A stretch of 42,392 nt of DNA from Porogramme epimiltina (taxonomy: Eukaryota > Basidiomycota > Agaricomycetes > Polyporales > Polyporaceae): positions 1-42,392 of the forward strand of contig FTLJ01000359.1 in assembly GCA_900155495.1 (NCBI GenBank), read 5' to 3'. Of this stretch, positions 21,687 to 32,379 are shown piece after piece. Both the position numbers and the translations under genes were made by a program. The notes under the pieces were generated by a model that saw only the letters and a program-made list of their open reading frames with translations, did no database searches and was not told the origin of the DNA. The first letter of the stretch is position 1. Every line of letters begins with the position of its first letter.

Positions 21687-23885
21687 GTGTCAAAGAAAAT
21701 GTAGGAGGAGGGTCGGTGAGCGGGGGCAGGAAGACGAATGGGAATTGCATCGCTAGCCTGGCGGGGTTTTCAACGCTGATGACGCCCGCCGCAGAAGCAT
21801 GGTTCCCCTCAGGATGCCGAGCCTCCTTCCACGTCTCATGCATGTGTCAGCTTCCAGCACTCGTCCACAGCGGATAACAAATAAGTAATTGAGTACGCCG
21901 CCGCCGTGAATCAACCACCCGTATCGGTTATGTAGACGGGTAGAAAATAGAGCCATGGTATGCAATCCACCATCCACCTACTCACGAGCACAGCGGATAT
22001 GTGACCTCCCTGACAATGATGAGTGGGTCATAGCGGCGGCCGTCCTTCTTCCTCACGGGCAAAGTTCCCCACCAACACGCTCCATTCGTCGGACAGCGAC
22101 GCGCCGTTTACCCACATGGCATCGGCTAATCAGTGGTGAACACCCTCAAGGCAGCGGCGAAATCACCAGCCGTAAATTGGCCCTCTTCCTATCACGCTCG
22201 CAGGAAGACAGCCGCGCAATGCGTAAAGCGCGCCTCCCTAATTTTCTCAAGACCGCCGTTGAATTACCCGGCGGAACGTTCCCGACCCACCAAGGCTTAC
22301 TCATGGACGCATACGAAAGCCACTGGGTTATGAGTGCGAATCAAGTCGAACTCAGGGAAAAGGGTCAGATTGACGTCAACGATAACACCTTCAACCGATT
22401 CCCAAAGGGATCGTACTTGAGGACAAATTCCTAGGTATTGATGCGAGTAAGCGAATGTTAGTAGCAGAGCGCCGCGGGAATGCGGATATTCCTAGATGCA
22501 TAAACCTGTAGTATACGCGCCTTTTTGTTAATTCTGCCTGCTCGCGCCGTTTTGCCTCCAGCGATAGATGAATAAGAATTTCGAGGGCACTGGGTTTTCG
22601 GCAACGGCGAGTGGGAAACCCCAGGAACGGAGTCGACCGCATGGCGAGGCAGTAATGAGGCGCCCCTGTTGATCTTGGAAGCAGATTGAGATGGCCGTCC
22701 ATACCTGTTAACACGGGCGAGTCACGTACCGATTCCGCAGTAAATCGGTGGTTGATCGCAGTGGTCCTCAGCCTCGGTAGCCGACTCAGAAGCGCCGGCA
22801 AGGTCTATTTGAAAAACTCCGAGATTTTCCCGAAGGACTCCGACGTCCAGTCACGTGATATTCGGCTCACACTTCCCCTCCGCCCTGAGGCTTCCACACA
22901 GGGTAAACCAAGCTTGCACGCTCCATCTTAGTGACCCTTATAAGTCATCCGCTCTTCCACCCCATTCCTCTAGGGACTATTAATATAGGTTTACTCGGAG
23001 CGGAACGTGGTAGGCTCCCATGTTGCCTCTTCTTCAATCCCGAGTCGCTTCCAACCGACGTCCCGGAGCCCTCACGAGGGTATCTGGTGATTGGTGCACT
23101 ACAGGGTAGTCATGGATACAACACGTGTGATACACAGCGACAGATCAGCCGTAGTGCGTCATAGGCGATACGTTATATACCATAGAATACAGTACCGGGG
23201 ACTTACGCTGAAGGCTGTGTACTAGTAACATTCACGGCGATGCCCCCGGAATCGATAGCGCTCAAATTCGAGGTTCCTGTGTCGAATATTATGCGTCTAG
23301 GTATCTCACCAGCACTCTCACGCGGTCTACTTCGCCGTTGGGCATTCATCGCCAAGAAATCGCCGTGTTGCCTGAAGCAAACGCGAGGCGGCTTACTAAA
23401 TATACATGGAGGGCATGTTAGTAGACGCGACTGCCTTCAAGCATTGTAGCTAGCTAGTATCTACGATCGCACATGTAAAAATACAATGTAAGTTGCTTCC
23501 TCGGTCCTAGTTGTCACTCCGTTTCCGTCTAGTCGTCATCAGATCGCCTCAACATGGACAGGTAACAGTCCTGAGCGGAACGATGGAGCGCTCAGCCATG
23601 GTCGTGTTCGGCGATTTCGGCGCAAGGGAAGAAGAATTCTCCTAACAGGTGTGAGCCTTGGCATAGAGGAGCCTCGGCAACGCGTGTCGTGAAGTCACTT
23701 CATAGAAGATCATCGAGGGACCGGGAAGTGGCGGTCGACTGGTTCGTCTCGCTGGGCCCAGTCCGAGCCGTGCACGGTGCACCGCTCGAAATTGGAGGCT
23801 TTGGGGTCTAGGCTCAGAGGCGTGGCGTCGGCCCGCATTCGGGGCACTTACTACGTGCCACCTTTCATTTCCTTAGTTCATCTAA

Positions 23886-24119
23886 TCTTATTATAGTATC
23901 CACCAGGCGATCTTCGTCACGCCAAAAGGCGTCCTAATATTGCTGGTTAGGGACGTTCTCGATTCAATGCTGGATGGGCGGGCTTTGACTATCATTATCT
24001 TTGAGGACGTCTCAATGACTTTTGATCTAAGTGGCAAAACCTGTATCGAACAGTTTCGCGAAAGAGAAGATGTCACCCAGAGGCTACGCAGAAGGTTTCA
24101 AAGCCAACATGACAATTGA
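23886..24119 (+). other. Orphan open frame, possible exon or gene relic
   Basis: A 77-codon frame closes with TGA at 24117. Its translation looks like a folded protein, with alternating hydrophobic strands (GVLILLVRDVL, LTIIIFEDV) and an amphipathic basic end (REREDVTQRLRRRF). There is no ATG near its start, but a ttatag acceptor-like word precedes it at about 23896, so it could be a last exon. I do not recognise the family and found no matching upstream exon. Confidence 0.25.
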
Positions 24120-24541
24120 TCGACGTCGAAATGAAGAAGTGTAAGTAACAGAAAAGGCCGCCAACAAGCGCCCATGCGGGCAGAAGCGGTAATCTACCAA
24201 ACACTAACAAACATCAGCCACAGCCATGACTGTGCAATCTGCTCATCGTCACTGCCGCTCCCAGGCCACGAACATTTTCATCATGTCTTCCGTTCCTCGG
24301 ATGGTTCTCCTCAATTACTCTCGGCGATCCACGACCGCATAACAGATACGCCCTCCTGTCAGCACCACTATACGATCGTCTCGCACTATCGCTTAGGATT
24401 CATCCGTTGTTACTGCGCTCAGCCCAGTCTGGTTGGGTTGAGACTCATGGTTCGAAAAGGCTCCCCTGAACAGGAACATCTTGGTGCATGGCAGGACGAC
24501 GCCAAGTCAAACGGGCGCTGTAGAAGAGTTCCTTTCTGGCA

Positions 24542-25186
24542 GGTTCTTTGCATTCACATCTATTCTTGTCGCTTGATACCTGATACTTATCTTGTGCCAC
24601 CGCGGTTGTCCTCTTCCCACAGTACTCCCACTTGTGTCCTTAGAGCCGCGTTGCGGACATTGCGGTGATTCAATGGCTCACTGTAACGTAAGACTGTCTC
24701 CCCGTAAGCAGCAATCATATCATCCTGTACCTGTACCAGCGCAGTCGCGAAGTTATGTAAAGCGCTCCGCCGCAAATTGCCCGGTGTCAATCATTCGCGC
24801 GAACTCAATCCGACGGTCCACATGCGACTGTGCCCTCCCATTCTCCGCTGGTTACAGCTTGATATCATCGAGGCTCGAACCTGCCTCGCCTCATCTCCGC
24901 CCCCCTGACCTACTTCTCGCGTGAATTGTGGCTCCCTCAGTTGGCTCTCCCCTCTCGGGCGACTCTCCCTTGTGGCCCACACAGCTGCGCTGTCCCCCAT
25001 CCCCTCTTCAAGTATCCCTTGGATGTATTCGACCACCTCTCTCGCCGACGTCCAGTGACGCGCCTCCCGCATTCCGACGTAGCTTATCCTCCGGTAGTAT
25101 TCTTCACATAGGGTAAGCGCGCCCCTGCAGGTGAGTCTTGTCCACGCTGCCCTTTCTCGCACGCATTGTCGTGGCTTACATGCCAT
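24542..25186 (-). pseudogene. Possible decayed minus-strand gene
   Basis: Three neighbouring minus-strand segments in different frames read as protein: EEYYRRISYVG to GILEEGMGD (about 25115-24984), HVDRRIEFARMIDTGQFAAE (about 24825-24755) and LVQVQDDMIAAYGE to VGVLWEED (about 24740-24555). They are not joined by convincing introns and each runs into stops, so a decayed gene is the simplest reading. No family was recognised. Chance is possible. Confidence 0.25.
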
Positions 25187-25218
25187 ACGCAGATCGTTTC
25201 TTTACACTTTCCCTAGCC

Positions 25219-26758
25219 ATGGATGGCTCTCGCGTCACCTTCCTGGCGCTCATCCTCGCTTCCTCTATCGTCGTCCTCCCTGTTCGCGCGTCATTGTCTA
25301 TCGCCACTCCCACCAATGCAACGCAATGCGAAACTGCACCAATAACATGGGAGGGTGGCCAACCCCCTTTCACACTCTGCATTAATTCCGATACCGAGGA
25401 GGAGGTAATCGTTCACGACGGCTTGAACAATTTCGACTGGCTTGTGAAATTACCTGCTGGGACGGTGGCTAATATTACCCTCTCGGACGTCAACAATCTC
25501 ACCACGACGTCGGATCCATTCACCATCCTCGAGGGGACTAGCACCGACTGCTTGCTGCCTGGGGTGCATCCCAACTCCCCGAACCCAGGGAGTGTTGCCA
25601 CAGCAACGGACACTACGATCGCAGTATCGCCCACTGTGGTAACGACGACTTCGACGAGTTCCAGCTCACCCACATCGGGGCGCCCATTGACCTCGGCGCC
25701 TACGAATCAAACTCAATCTTCGTTCATCTCTACTCCCTCTCTTTCAGCAGGCATCAGCTCATTGAACATTAAAATGGGATCATCCTCTGCTCTAGACCCG
25801 GCCAACGTTGCCTCTTCCAGCACCACGACTATTACATCGTCGTCCACTACCTCTACTCCACTACAAGCCACGCCGGCCACCGTATCTCCCCACACCTCCG
25901 CCTTCTCGTCCTCCTCCGCAACTACCTTGAGCCTCCCGAGTGCATCCACTCCGGGCTCTGGTCCCTCTCAGATAGCCGACGTTTCACAATCTTTGTCTGG
26001 CTCGTCAGACGCTACGAGCTCCGCGGTTCCCAACGGCACCCCCTCTTCCTCCGCTTCCTCTGCCAAGACTTCCCTCGCTCCAGGAACGATTGCAGGATTA
26101 GGTCTCGCGGCCGCCTTCGTTATTCTTTTCGCACTGCTACTTCTATTCCTTTGCTACCGAAGAAAGCTCAGGAACAAGCGGCGATACACAGACGCGCCAG
26201 GTACGTTCCGCGCCAGGGCCTCCACACAATCTACTCACCGCGTGGTCCACAGGCCTCCCAATCTCAACCCCGCCCGGCGCGCCCGCGCCTGACCGGGCGT
26301 CAATCGCGTCCTCTATAATCAGCGTCTCCGACCACCCCCTGCTCGGCGCGCGGCGCCCCTCTCCCCCCGCGCCCGCTCCATCGCCCTCGTCAAGCAACAA
26401 GTGGCTCACGCGCACGCTGCGGCGTCTGTCATCGCGCACCCACGCGGGGGGCTCCTCCGACTCGGAGAAGTCAGGGCTGGGCGGCGACGGCCGCGCGTCT
26501 GCCGCGGAGTCCTTCTACGCGGGCCCGCGCTCGTCCCGCGGGACGTTACGCGCGAGCGCGCTCCTCGCGAGTGGCGCGCCCGCGGGCGAGAGTGACGTAT
26601 TGCGCCCCGCGATGAGCGTAGCGTCTATGTATTCGGATATGGGGGGTAGGACGCTGGTGGGGGAGGCGAGAGGGGTACCATATGGGTATGGGCCCGCGAG
26701 TCCGTATGTGTCGAGCGCGGAGGGGATGTTTGATTCTCGGTCGGGTTTCGCAGTGTAA
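25219..26758 (+). CDS. Secreted Ser/Thr-rich single-pass membrane protein (Mid2/WSC-sensor-like layout)
   Basis: Two exons (25219-26200 and 26253-26758, 52-bp intron) give 495 residues. ATG 25219 is preferred over 25180 because it starts a standard signal peptide (MDGSRVTFLALILASS). Residues about 27-120 form a beta-rich extracellular domain with cysteines (CETAPITWEGGQPPFTLCI) common in Agaricomycete surface proteins. About 180 residues rich in Ser/Thr/Pro, probably O-mannosylated, follow. A membrane helix (IAGLGLAAAFVILFALLLLF) is followed by a basic stop-transfer (CYRRKLRNKRR) and a cytosolic tail of about 175 residues. The layout resembles fungal wall-stress sensors, but no WSC domain is present, so the role is inferred only from shape. 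The last 200 bases of this gene (from about 26550) recur at 31394-31601. Confidence 0.8.
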
Positions 26759-27615
26759 GCGGTGTACGCTTGATCTTGGATTCTTTCGAGGTACCTTTCT
26801 CTTGCATTTGTATTTCTCACAGCTCGCATCGGTTCGGGCTATCGTATTTTGCACACCAATCCGCTCGTGTAATATCATTTCTCTCCGCGAGATATCGAAT
26901 GCCCCCGCCCCAATGGCCAGCAACAAGACTTGACACAAAGCTATGCCCTTAAGCGATTCCTAGATACCAAGGATGTTTGCTGAACCTCAACGAGGCTGAA
27001 CTTGTGAACAGCTACATGGTGGAAATTCACGAGCTTCAATGTATTTCGTGGTCTTACCGTGAATGATGTCGTTTGGCACGTATCCTTGATTGAAAAATTG
27101 GGTCAACGTCCTAACAGTGTTGCTATTCCATCCAATTGGCCCAGACGCTCCTGGCTACGCAGCCACCACACACAGATGTACATGTCGCGAAGCATACAAA
27201 ACAGTTTTCCTCGTGGTCACTTAGTATGACATCATGATAGACGGATAATGATGTACCTCATTGCCACCGGTAATACATATAAGAGTGATATGAATGCCGG
27301 AGAAAGTCTCGCCGAGCCCATGAGTCCCCCTTCTGGGATTCCAAATCGTGCCGCAAGCGATGCTGAAAGTTTACATCTTGAATAGATATGAGCAACGGTC
27401 ACCGCAGCGACTCTATACACGGAAGCAAGCTCTGAACGCACTTTCGGGATGAAAATAGTAAACAACCCCAGAGGAGCTAACGCATGTCCGCATAGCGTCG
27501 GATCACCGTCTAAAATCTATTGAGTTAGTATATGTAGCCCCATGCCTTCCCCGGGCCGCCGTCTCTTACAACCACTACTGGTCCCCTTTGTTTTCTCCCA
27601 GCTCCATTGCTCAAC
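26759..27615. other. Intergenic between receptor-like gene and left DUF6533 gene
   Basis: The first 170 bases clearly match 31602-31750; the remainder matches 31750-32379 only in scattered words. A tatatg word about 90 bases before the DUF6533 start may be its TATA element. No gene is seen. Confidence 0.5.
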
Positions 27616-29277
27616 ATGAGTGTCAGCACATCAGCCCCACTGAGTGTGATTCAAGCAGACGAGTCCCTGTAAGCAGACCCTCTTCCTGTATGATGCGAGT
27701 GTCAAGCATATCCCTATATTCATTGACTTGAACTCAGATATTCTTTGGCCTACTTCGTTGTAGCTCTTGCGGGTGAACTCCTTTCCTGAACGTGTGTCTA
27801 TGTCGTTAATCGATGATGTTGCAGCTCTGCTTGTTCATGATAACATAATAACCCTAAAGAACGAAATCGAAGTCATATGGCGCCGGGGAAGTATGATGAT
27901 TACTTTCCTATATCTGGGTATCCGTTATACAACCACTATCAGTTTCGTGCTCTCCGCCCTCTTGTTGTTGAATATAATACAGGTGAGTTGAAATAAATTT
28001 AAGTGATTGTTTTATTATGAACAATGATGTTCTCTCGTAGCCTAATGAGTAAACGGTATTCTACAAACTAGTAACGTTGCAGGATTAATCCTGCTATGCA
28101 CAGCTCTCCAGCAATGATCATACTATCTCAACTTCTCGTGGTTATACCCTATATTTTTTGGGCTGGTGCGTCACCTCTGTGCGAAACGTAACGTTTCCTT
28201 GCCAACTTTAATGAACATCAACCTAACCTTCGTAGCATTTTCCGCCTGGCGCACATACGCCCTTACAAGTCGCAACATCTTGGCTACTGCATTTGTTCTC
28301 ATCACAATTGGCTCACTGATTTCCCGGAATATTTGGGTATGATCACTCGACTCGCTGGGGACATGTATACCCCCTTAATATATTGCGCCGTTTACAGTAC
28401 CTTACACAATACCTTGCTGGCAATGATCCTGATGATCTAGATTCGGGATTTGTTCCAAGGTAGGTCCATTAATCAGTGACGTTGATTTCTCCATTGGGCT
28501 CACATATTGGAGGTAGTGAGTTCCAAAAGTAATTTATCCGGCTATATAGCTTATGTTCACTTGAAACGTTCTCAACTAGTACTATGGACTACAACGTGCT
28601 CAGTCGTAGTAGGAGAAATTGTCGTTGTGGTCGCAACCATTGTGAAGACATTAAGCCTCCTGAGAGCCCGTACTCCCTGGAGCGGCACTTCCATCTGTCG
28701 AGTATTACTGCATAACGGTACGCCCATCTTCTTCCCTTCAATGTATATTCAACACACCCAACTTCGCTATTCAAAAATCCAGGTCTTCTTTACTTCGGGT
28801 GCGTCATGTCGTTAGGAGTACCTGATCGGAACTTAGCTTACTCCCGCCTCAGGGTGTCTACCCTATTGTCCGTGCTTTCCTTGGTATTTAACGTGACGGT
28901 AACTTTAGATCTTAACAATCTCGAACTTGTTCTTATACACTCCGTTTTAAGGATAACTATAACGATACGCTGAACAGTTCAAGACGTCAATATGTTGGAC
29001 AATTCAAAGATGCGTACGTGAAATCCTCTACGATGTCCACGGGAACTCCCCCTTAACTCGCCCACTCCTCTCCAGAATGACGTCACTGCTGCTGTCACGC
29101 TTTCTCCTGCAGCTGGGATCCCTGGCCTCAGATGCAGCTGGAAGCATGTCGAATGAGGATCCAGACCAACAAGGGGGAAATGATGCATTCACTTCAGCGA
29201 TGCTTACATTCCATGATCTTTCTTGGGAAGACCGCCTCACACCCGCAAGCAACAACAGAGATGCTGTGTCAGTATGA
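27616..29277 (+). pseudogene. DUF6533 membrane protein, left copy, probably inactive
   Basis: The first three exons (27616-27668, 27738-27772, 27825-27982) read in phase: MSVSTSAPLS, YFVVALA, then the diagnostic DNIITLKNEIEVIWRR block of DUF6533 proteins. Later exons are recognisable (AFSAWRTYALTSRNILATA; VVVGEIVVVVATIVKT; final LLLSRFLLQLGSLASDAA to the stop at 29275). Defects relative to the right copy: after the actag acceptor the first codon of exon 4 is TAA where the right copy has TAC (about 28070), and the acceptor before the short FRDA-type exon reads caa instead of cag (about 29010). No other acceptor restores the frame that I can find. As in the right copy, the junction near 28460-28515 also does not close in phase. 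Family function is unknown; the intact protein would have seven helices. Confidence 0.65.
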
Positions 29278-29602
29278 GTCAATCTGACGAGTGACTCGGA
29301 GGAACGTCCCCTGTTGGAACATTACATTACGTAACGCTAAAAGTCGAGTCACGTCGCGTTGTAGCTCACCGGCATTTTCCGTTTAAAATTTTTTGTTATC
29401 GTATATAAGGCGCTTACGTACGATTTGTTTACCNNGCTCCGCCCGCCGTCCGCTCGCCGCGCGCTCAAGAAATTCTACATCCCCTCCTTAGCCTCGTGGG
29501 TTTGCCCCCTTTGCTGCACAGACCATCTGTAGGAACGAAGAGCGCCACACTCATAGATACCCAGTACATCAGTTCTTGATAGGCTACATAGCACACTGCT
29601 TC
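29278..29602. other. Extra intergenic sequence of the left copy, containing an assembly gap
   Basis: The space is about 325 bases against 151 in the right copy. The extra part includes a T-rich tract, a tatataagg word at 29402-29410 with no gene behind it, two N bases at 29434-29435 and a GC-rich tract (ctccgcccgccgtccgctcg) right after them. The abrupt composition change at the Ns suggests a closed scaffold gap of uncertain true length. Confidence 0.6.
29434..29435. other. Assembly gap (two N)
   Basis: These two undetermined bases are the only Ns noticed in the window, and they fall inside the duplicated block. Confidence 0.98.
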
Positions 29603-30989
29603 TCATTCTATCTTCTTGAAATATACATCAGATTTTTCACTGACCGTTCTACCACTCACTGCACCCGCCCCCTCAAGGTTGACAAGCCCACACGCATCCA
29701 CTGCACTACCCAGACCCTCCCCGACCAATACACACTCCATACGTGCGTGCGACGCATAGAAGCGGAGCATGAACGGAGGCGTGTCGCGCCCGGTCCCCTC
29801 AGAGACAACCGTTCTGATCTCGATGTCGAACGCCACCACCCGCTCACCATCACCCGTAGGCGGAGACAGAACCGAGCCGCGCGGACGGCGGCGGAAGCTG
29901 ACGTGCGCAGCGAGGAACGAGGTGCTGTGAGTGTGTGGGTCAAGTGCGGAGCGCGGGAAGGAGGAAAGGGGTGAGCCATTTGCGGGGCCGAGGGAGGTAA
30001 AGTCGGAGAGCACGAACACGCAGTGCGCTGCGGCGCTCGTCGACGTGCAGAAGCGCAGCGTGCCGTACCCCGGATTGGAATACGTCCCCTCAAACAACGC
30101 AAGCGGGACGTCATCGAAGTCGTCTGCGCGCTGCGCCGGGGCGTCGCGCGCGGGCCTCGAGACGTTGCCGTGCTCGGACGCCGATGCAAGGGAATGGAGC
30201 TCGATGGAGTGCTTGAGGCCGAGGAGATCTTCGACGATGCGGCGAGGGACTGCGACTTAGACGCCGTGTGCATCATCTGTGTTGATGAACGCGACCACAC
30301 CAATGTTGTCACTTGGACAGAAGACGACTTCGGTTAGGCTCCCTCCGGAACTGTGCCGCCATGGAATATCATCTGATCATAACACGCACGGAAAGTGGTC
30401 AGTCTTCGTCCTCAGCGCTCGGAATTGTAACCTACGTCGTGCCCTTGAAATGAAGACCTCATCCAGCCCATCCCATATCCTCCGATGGAAGTGAAGGTGT
30501 CCCTAGCTATAGGTGTCCCATACATCATGCTGTGTGCGGTCGTCATCTCGGTGAGCACGGAGCTCGGAACCACACCCTGATTGGTGGCCAGATCTCAGAC
30601 CGCGTGGTTCAGGAGCATCGCAACCCATTTGGCCTGACAAGTGTGTTCAGAGGCCGAGGATCTCACTAGCGACATCGGGACTCGCCATGTCAACGGTACC
30701 AGTGCTTGAGATGATTCCGCCAGCGCCTGCGATGAACTCCTCCATGCCCTCGTCCTGGATCCAGTATGGGATGCGTCGGCCAGCAGAAGCAGTACTCCAA
30801 ATTTGGCTGAAGTTCCCGCTCGCCTGAGCTTTGACCGGAAAGTATGTCGTGGATGCCATGCAGAGGGAATCGAAGATGCGCTCCTGTATGAACTCCCAGT
30901 ACGACTTTCCAGAACATCTGTTCAGGGGAGCATGATGCGAAATGCACATGTATCGGGAGGCCTTACGCGTACCCAATTGTTGTACCACC
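29603..30989 (-). pseudogene. Beta-lactamase-like serine hydrolase, left copy, 5'-truncated and frameshifted
   Basis: The minus strand matches the C-terminal part of the complete gene at 34186-36373. Present: the exon after the YxN motif (KSYWEFIQERIFDSL, AGAGGIISSTG), the HGG segment and the long C-terminal domain ending VYFKKIE at 29603. Missing: everything upstream of the YxN tyrosine, including the SxxK nucleophile exon; homology stops at about 30989. Further damage: two extra bases after HGGTVP (about 30345) with a TAA following, and a CAA-to-TAA change in the later GVQ segment (about 30270). It cannot encode an active enzyme. Confidence 0.85.
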
Positions 30990-30999
30990 CAAGACATTC

Positions 31000-31393
31000 A
31001 GTACCGGTGTCCGTGCATGCCCTATAGTTGGAGCATTAGGCGAGTGTTGTCTAGGGGGGTCTAGGTGATAGATTGACAGACAAGCGCGAGCGCGGTCTGA
31101 TCCGTCTCTCCTCCTTGGCCCGGGCCGGGCCCCCGGAGGATTGAGGGGCTCGTGATCGGACCTGGACCCGGGGGCGCTGCTTTCAAACCGATTCCTCACC
31201 CTAGCTACGCTAGAACACTCCGTCGACGTGCTGGACGCCGGCGCCCTCATTCAAGACGATGGAGTAACCCGCACAAAGAGGAACGCGGCGCATTACGCAC
31301 CAACGTGAGCTTCTTGCGGGGAGGCCGCACCGCGCACACTCGCGTCATATACTCGCCGCCGACGACCACACCCCCGCTGACTCGACGCCCTCG
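31000..31393. repeat. Displaced copy of the kynurenine aminotransferase promoter
   Basis: The sequence from about 31008 to 31393 matches 40236-40637 upstream of the aminotransferase start. Shared words include the tctgatccgtctctcctcct block, the ccgtcgacgtgctggacgcc block, gtgagcttctt and ctgactcgacgccctcg, where the match ends. No aminotransferase coding sequence follows; the next base begins the copied tail of the receptor-like gene. Confidence 0.9.
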
Positions 31394-31601
31394 GCGCGAG
31401 CAGCGCACTTGAGGGCAAGAGCGGCGTGGGGAAAGTAACGTATTGCGTCCCGCGATGAGCGTGGCGTCTGTGTTTTCGGATACGGGGGGTAGGACACTGG
31501 TGAGGGAGGTGAGAGGGGAGCCGTATGGGTACGGGCCCGCTCGTCCGTATGTGTCGAGCGCGAAGGGGATGTCTAATACTCGGTTGGGTGTCGCAGTGTA
31601 A
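31394..31601 (+). pseudogene. Orphan copy of the receptor-like gene's C-terminal tail
   Basis: From about 31394 the sequence matches 26550 onward. The last 55 or so codons (from VLRPAMSVAS through GGRTLV, YGYGPA, PYVSSA to the TAA at 31599) remain open in the same frame with many amino-acid changes. There is no signal peptide, helix or start, so it cannot make the membrane protein. The block is the 5' limit of the right duplication unit. Confidence 0.85.
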
Positions 31602-32379
31602 GTGGTGTACGCTTGACCTTGATTCTTTCGAGGTACCTTTCTCTTGTGTCTGTATTTCTCGCAGCTTGCATGGGTTCGGGCTATCGTATTTCGCACATCA
31701 ATCCGCTCGTGTATTATCATTTCATCCATCAAAAACCCTCCTTTCAACGGCTGTCAGAATGACCTTACACATAAGCTACACTAGGATTCCATATATATAG
31801 CTACAGAGAATTCCGGCAGAGCCCCAGAAATGTTTATGCGAACCCTCACATAGTCATATTACATCAACCTCGCCATTCCTGTGGTCGTACTGTGAGTGAT
31901 ATAGTTTGAACACTGTTGAATTACTTGGAAGATTGAGTCAACGTTCTACCAATATTGGTAGTCCTTACAATTAGAATAGATTCTTCTGACTAGGCAGCTG
32001 CCGCACACATGCAACGAATAATATGAAATAGTTTCCCTTATGGTGAGTACCACATTATGATATAGGGATAATGGCGCATCTCATGACTACTACTGGTATC
32101 AGATTGATATTGAATCCTGCGGGACACATGCACGACCCTTTCCGACTCCCAATTTGCTCCGTATAAAGTTTAATATCTTGGAAGCGCATGAGTAACAGGG
32201 GCTCCATCTATGGAAGTAAGCTGAGATCGCGTATTCGGAACTCAAGTTGTAAAAAGCCCCGGAGCAAGCGCACACTCACATGGAGAATCGTCGTCAAAAC
32301 TCTACTGACTCAATATAAGTAGTACGCCCCTACCCGCAAGCTTTTGCTACCACTACCCCTTCCCTTCATTCTCCTCAAC
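31602..32379. other. Intergenic before right DUF6533 gene
   Basis: This is the counterpart of 26759-27615, clearly matching for the first 150 bases and weakly after that. An aatataagtag word about 65 bases before the start at 32380 may be the TATA element. No gene is seen. Confidence 0.5.

Larger units (their letters stand above)
21687..25218. other. Gene-poor 3.5-kb stretch with unexplained open frames
   Basis: No recognisable gene lies here. The most protein-like frames are plus 23886-24119 (77 codons, no early ATG), minus 24542-24790 (containing LVQVQDDMIAAYGETVL) and minus 24791-25186 (containing CEEYYRRISYVGMREARHW). Another plus frame, 21955-22434 (159 codons), has no features. The stretch includes the SKN1-type promoter at the left and the promoter of the receptor-like gene at the right. 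It may hold the remains of one or two degraded genes. Confidence 0.4.
26550..31393. repeat. Left copy of a diverged tandem segmental duplication
   Basis: This block holds the tail of the receptor-like gene, a DUF6533 gene, a 5'-truncated beta-lactamase-like gene and a copy of the aminotransferase promoter, in that order. Matching landmarks in the right copy: tail 26550/31394, DUF6533 start 27616/32380, DUF6533 stop 29277/34034, beta-lactamase stop 29603/34186, promoter 31008/40236. By eye many exons are roughly 75-85 percent identical, so the event is not recent. Indels make the offset drift from about 4.84 to 4.58 kb. Confidence 0.85.
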
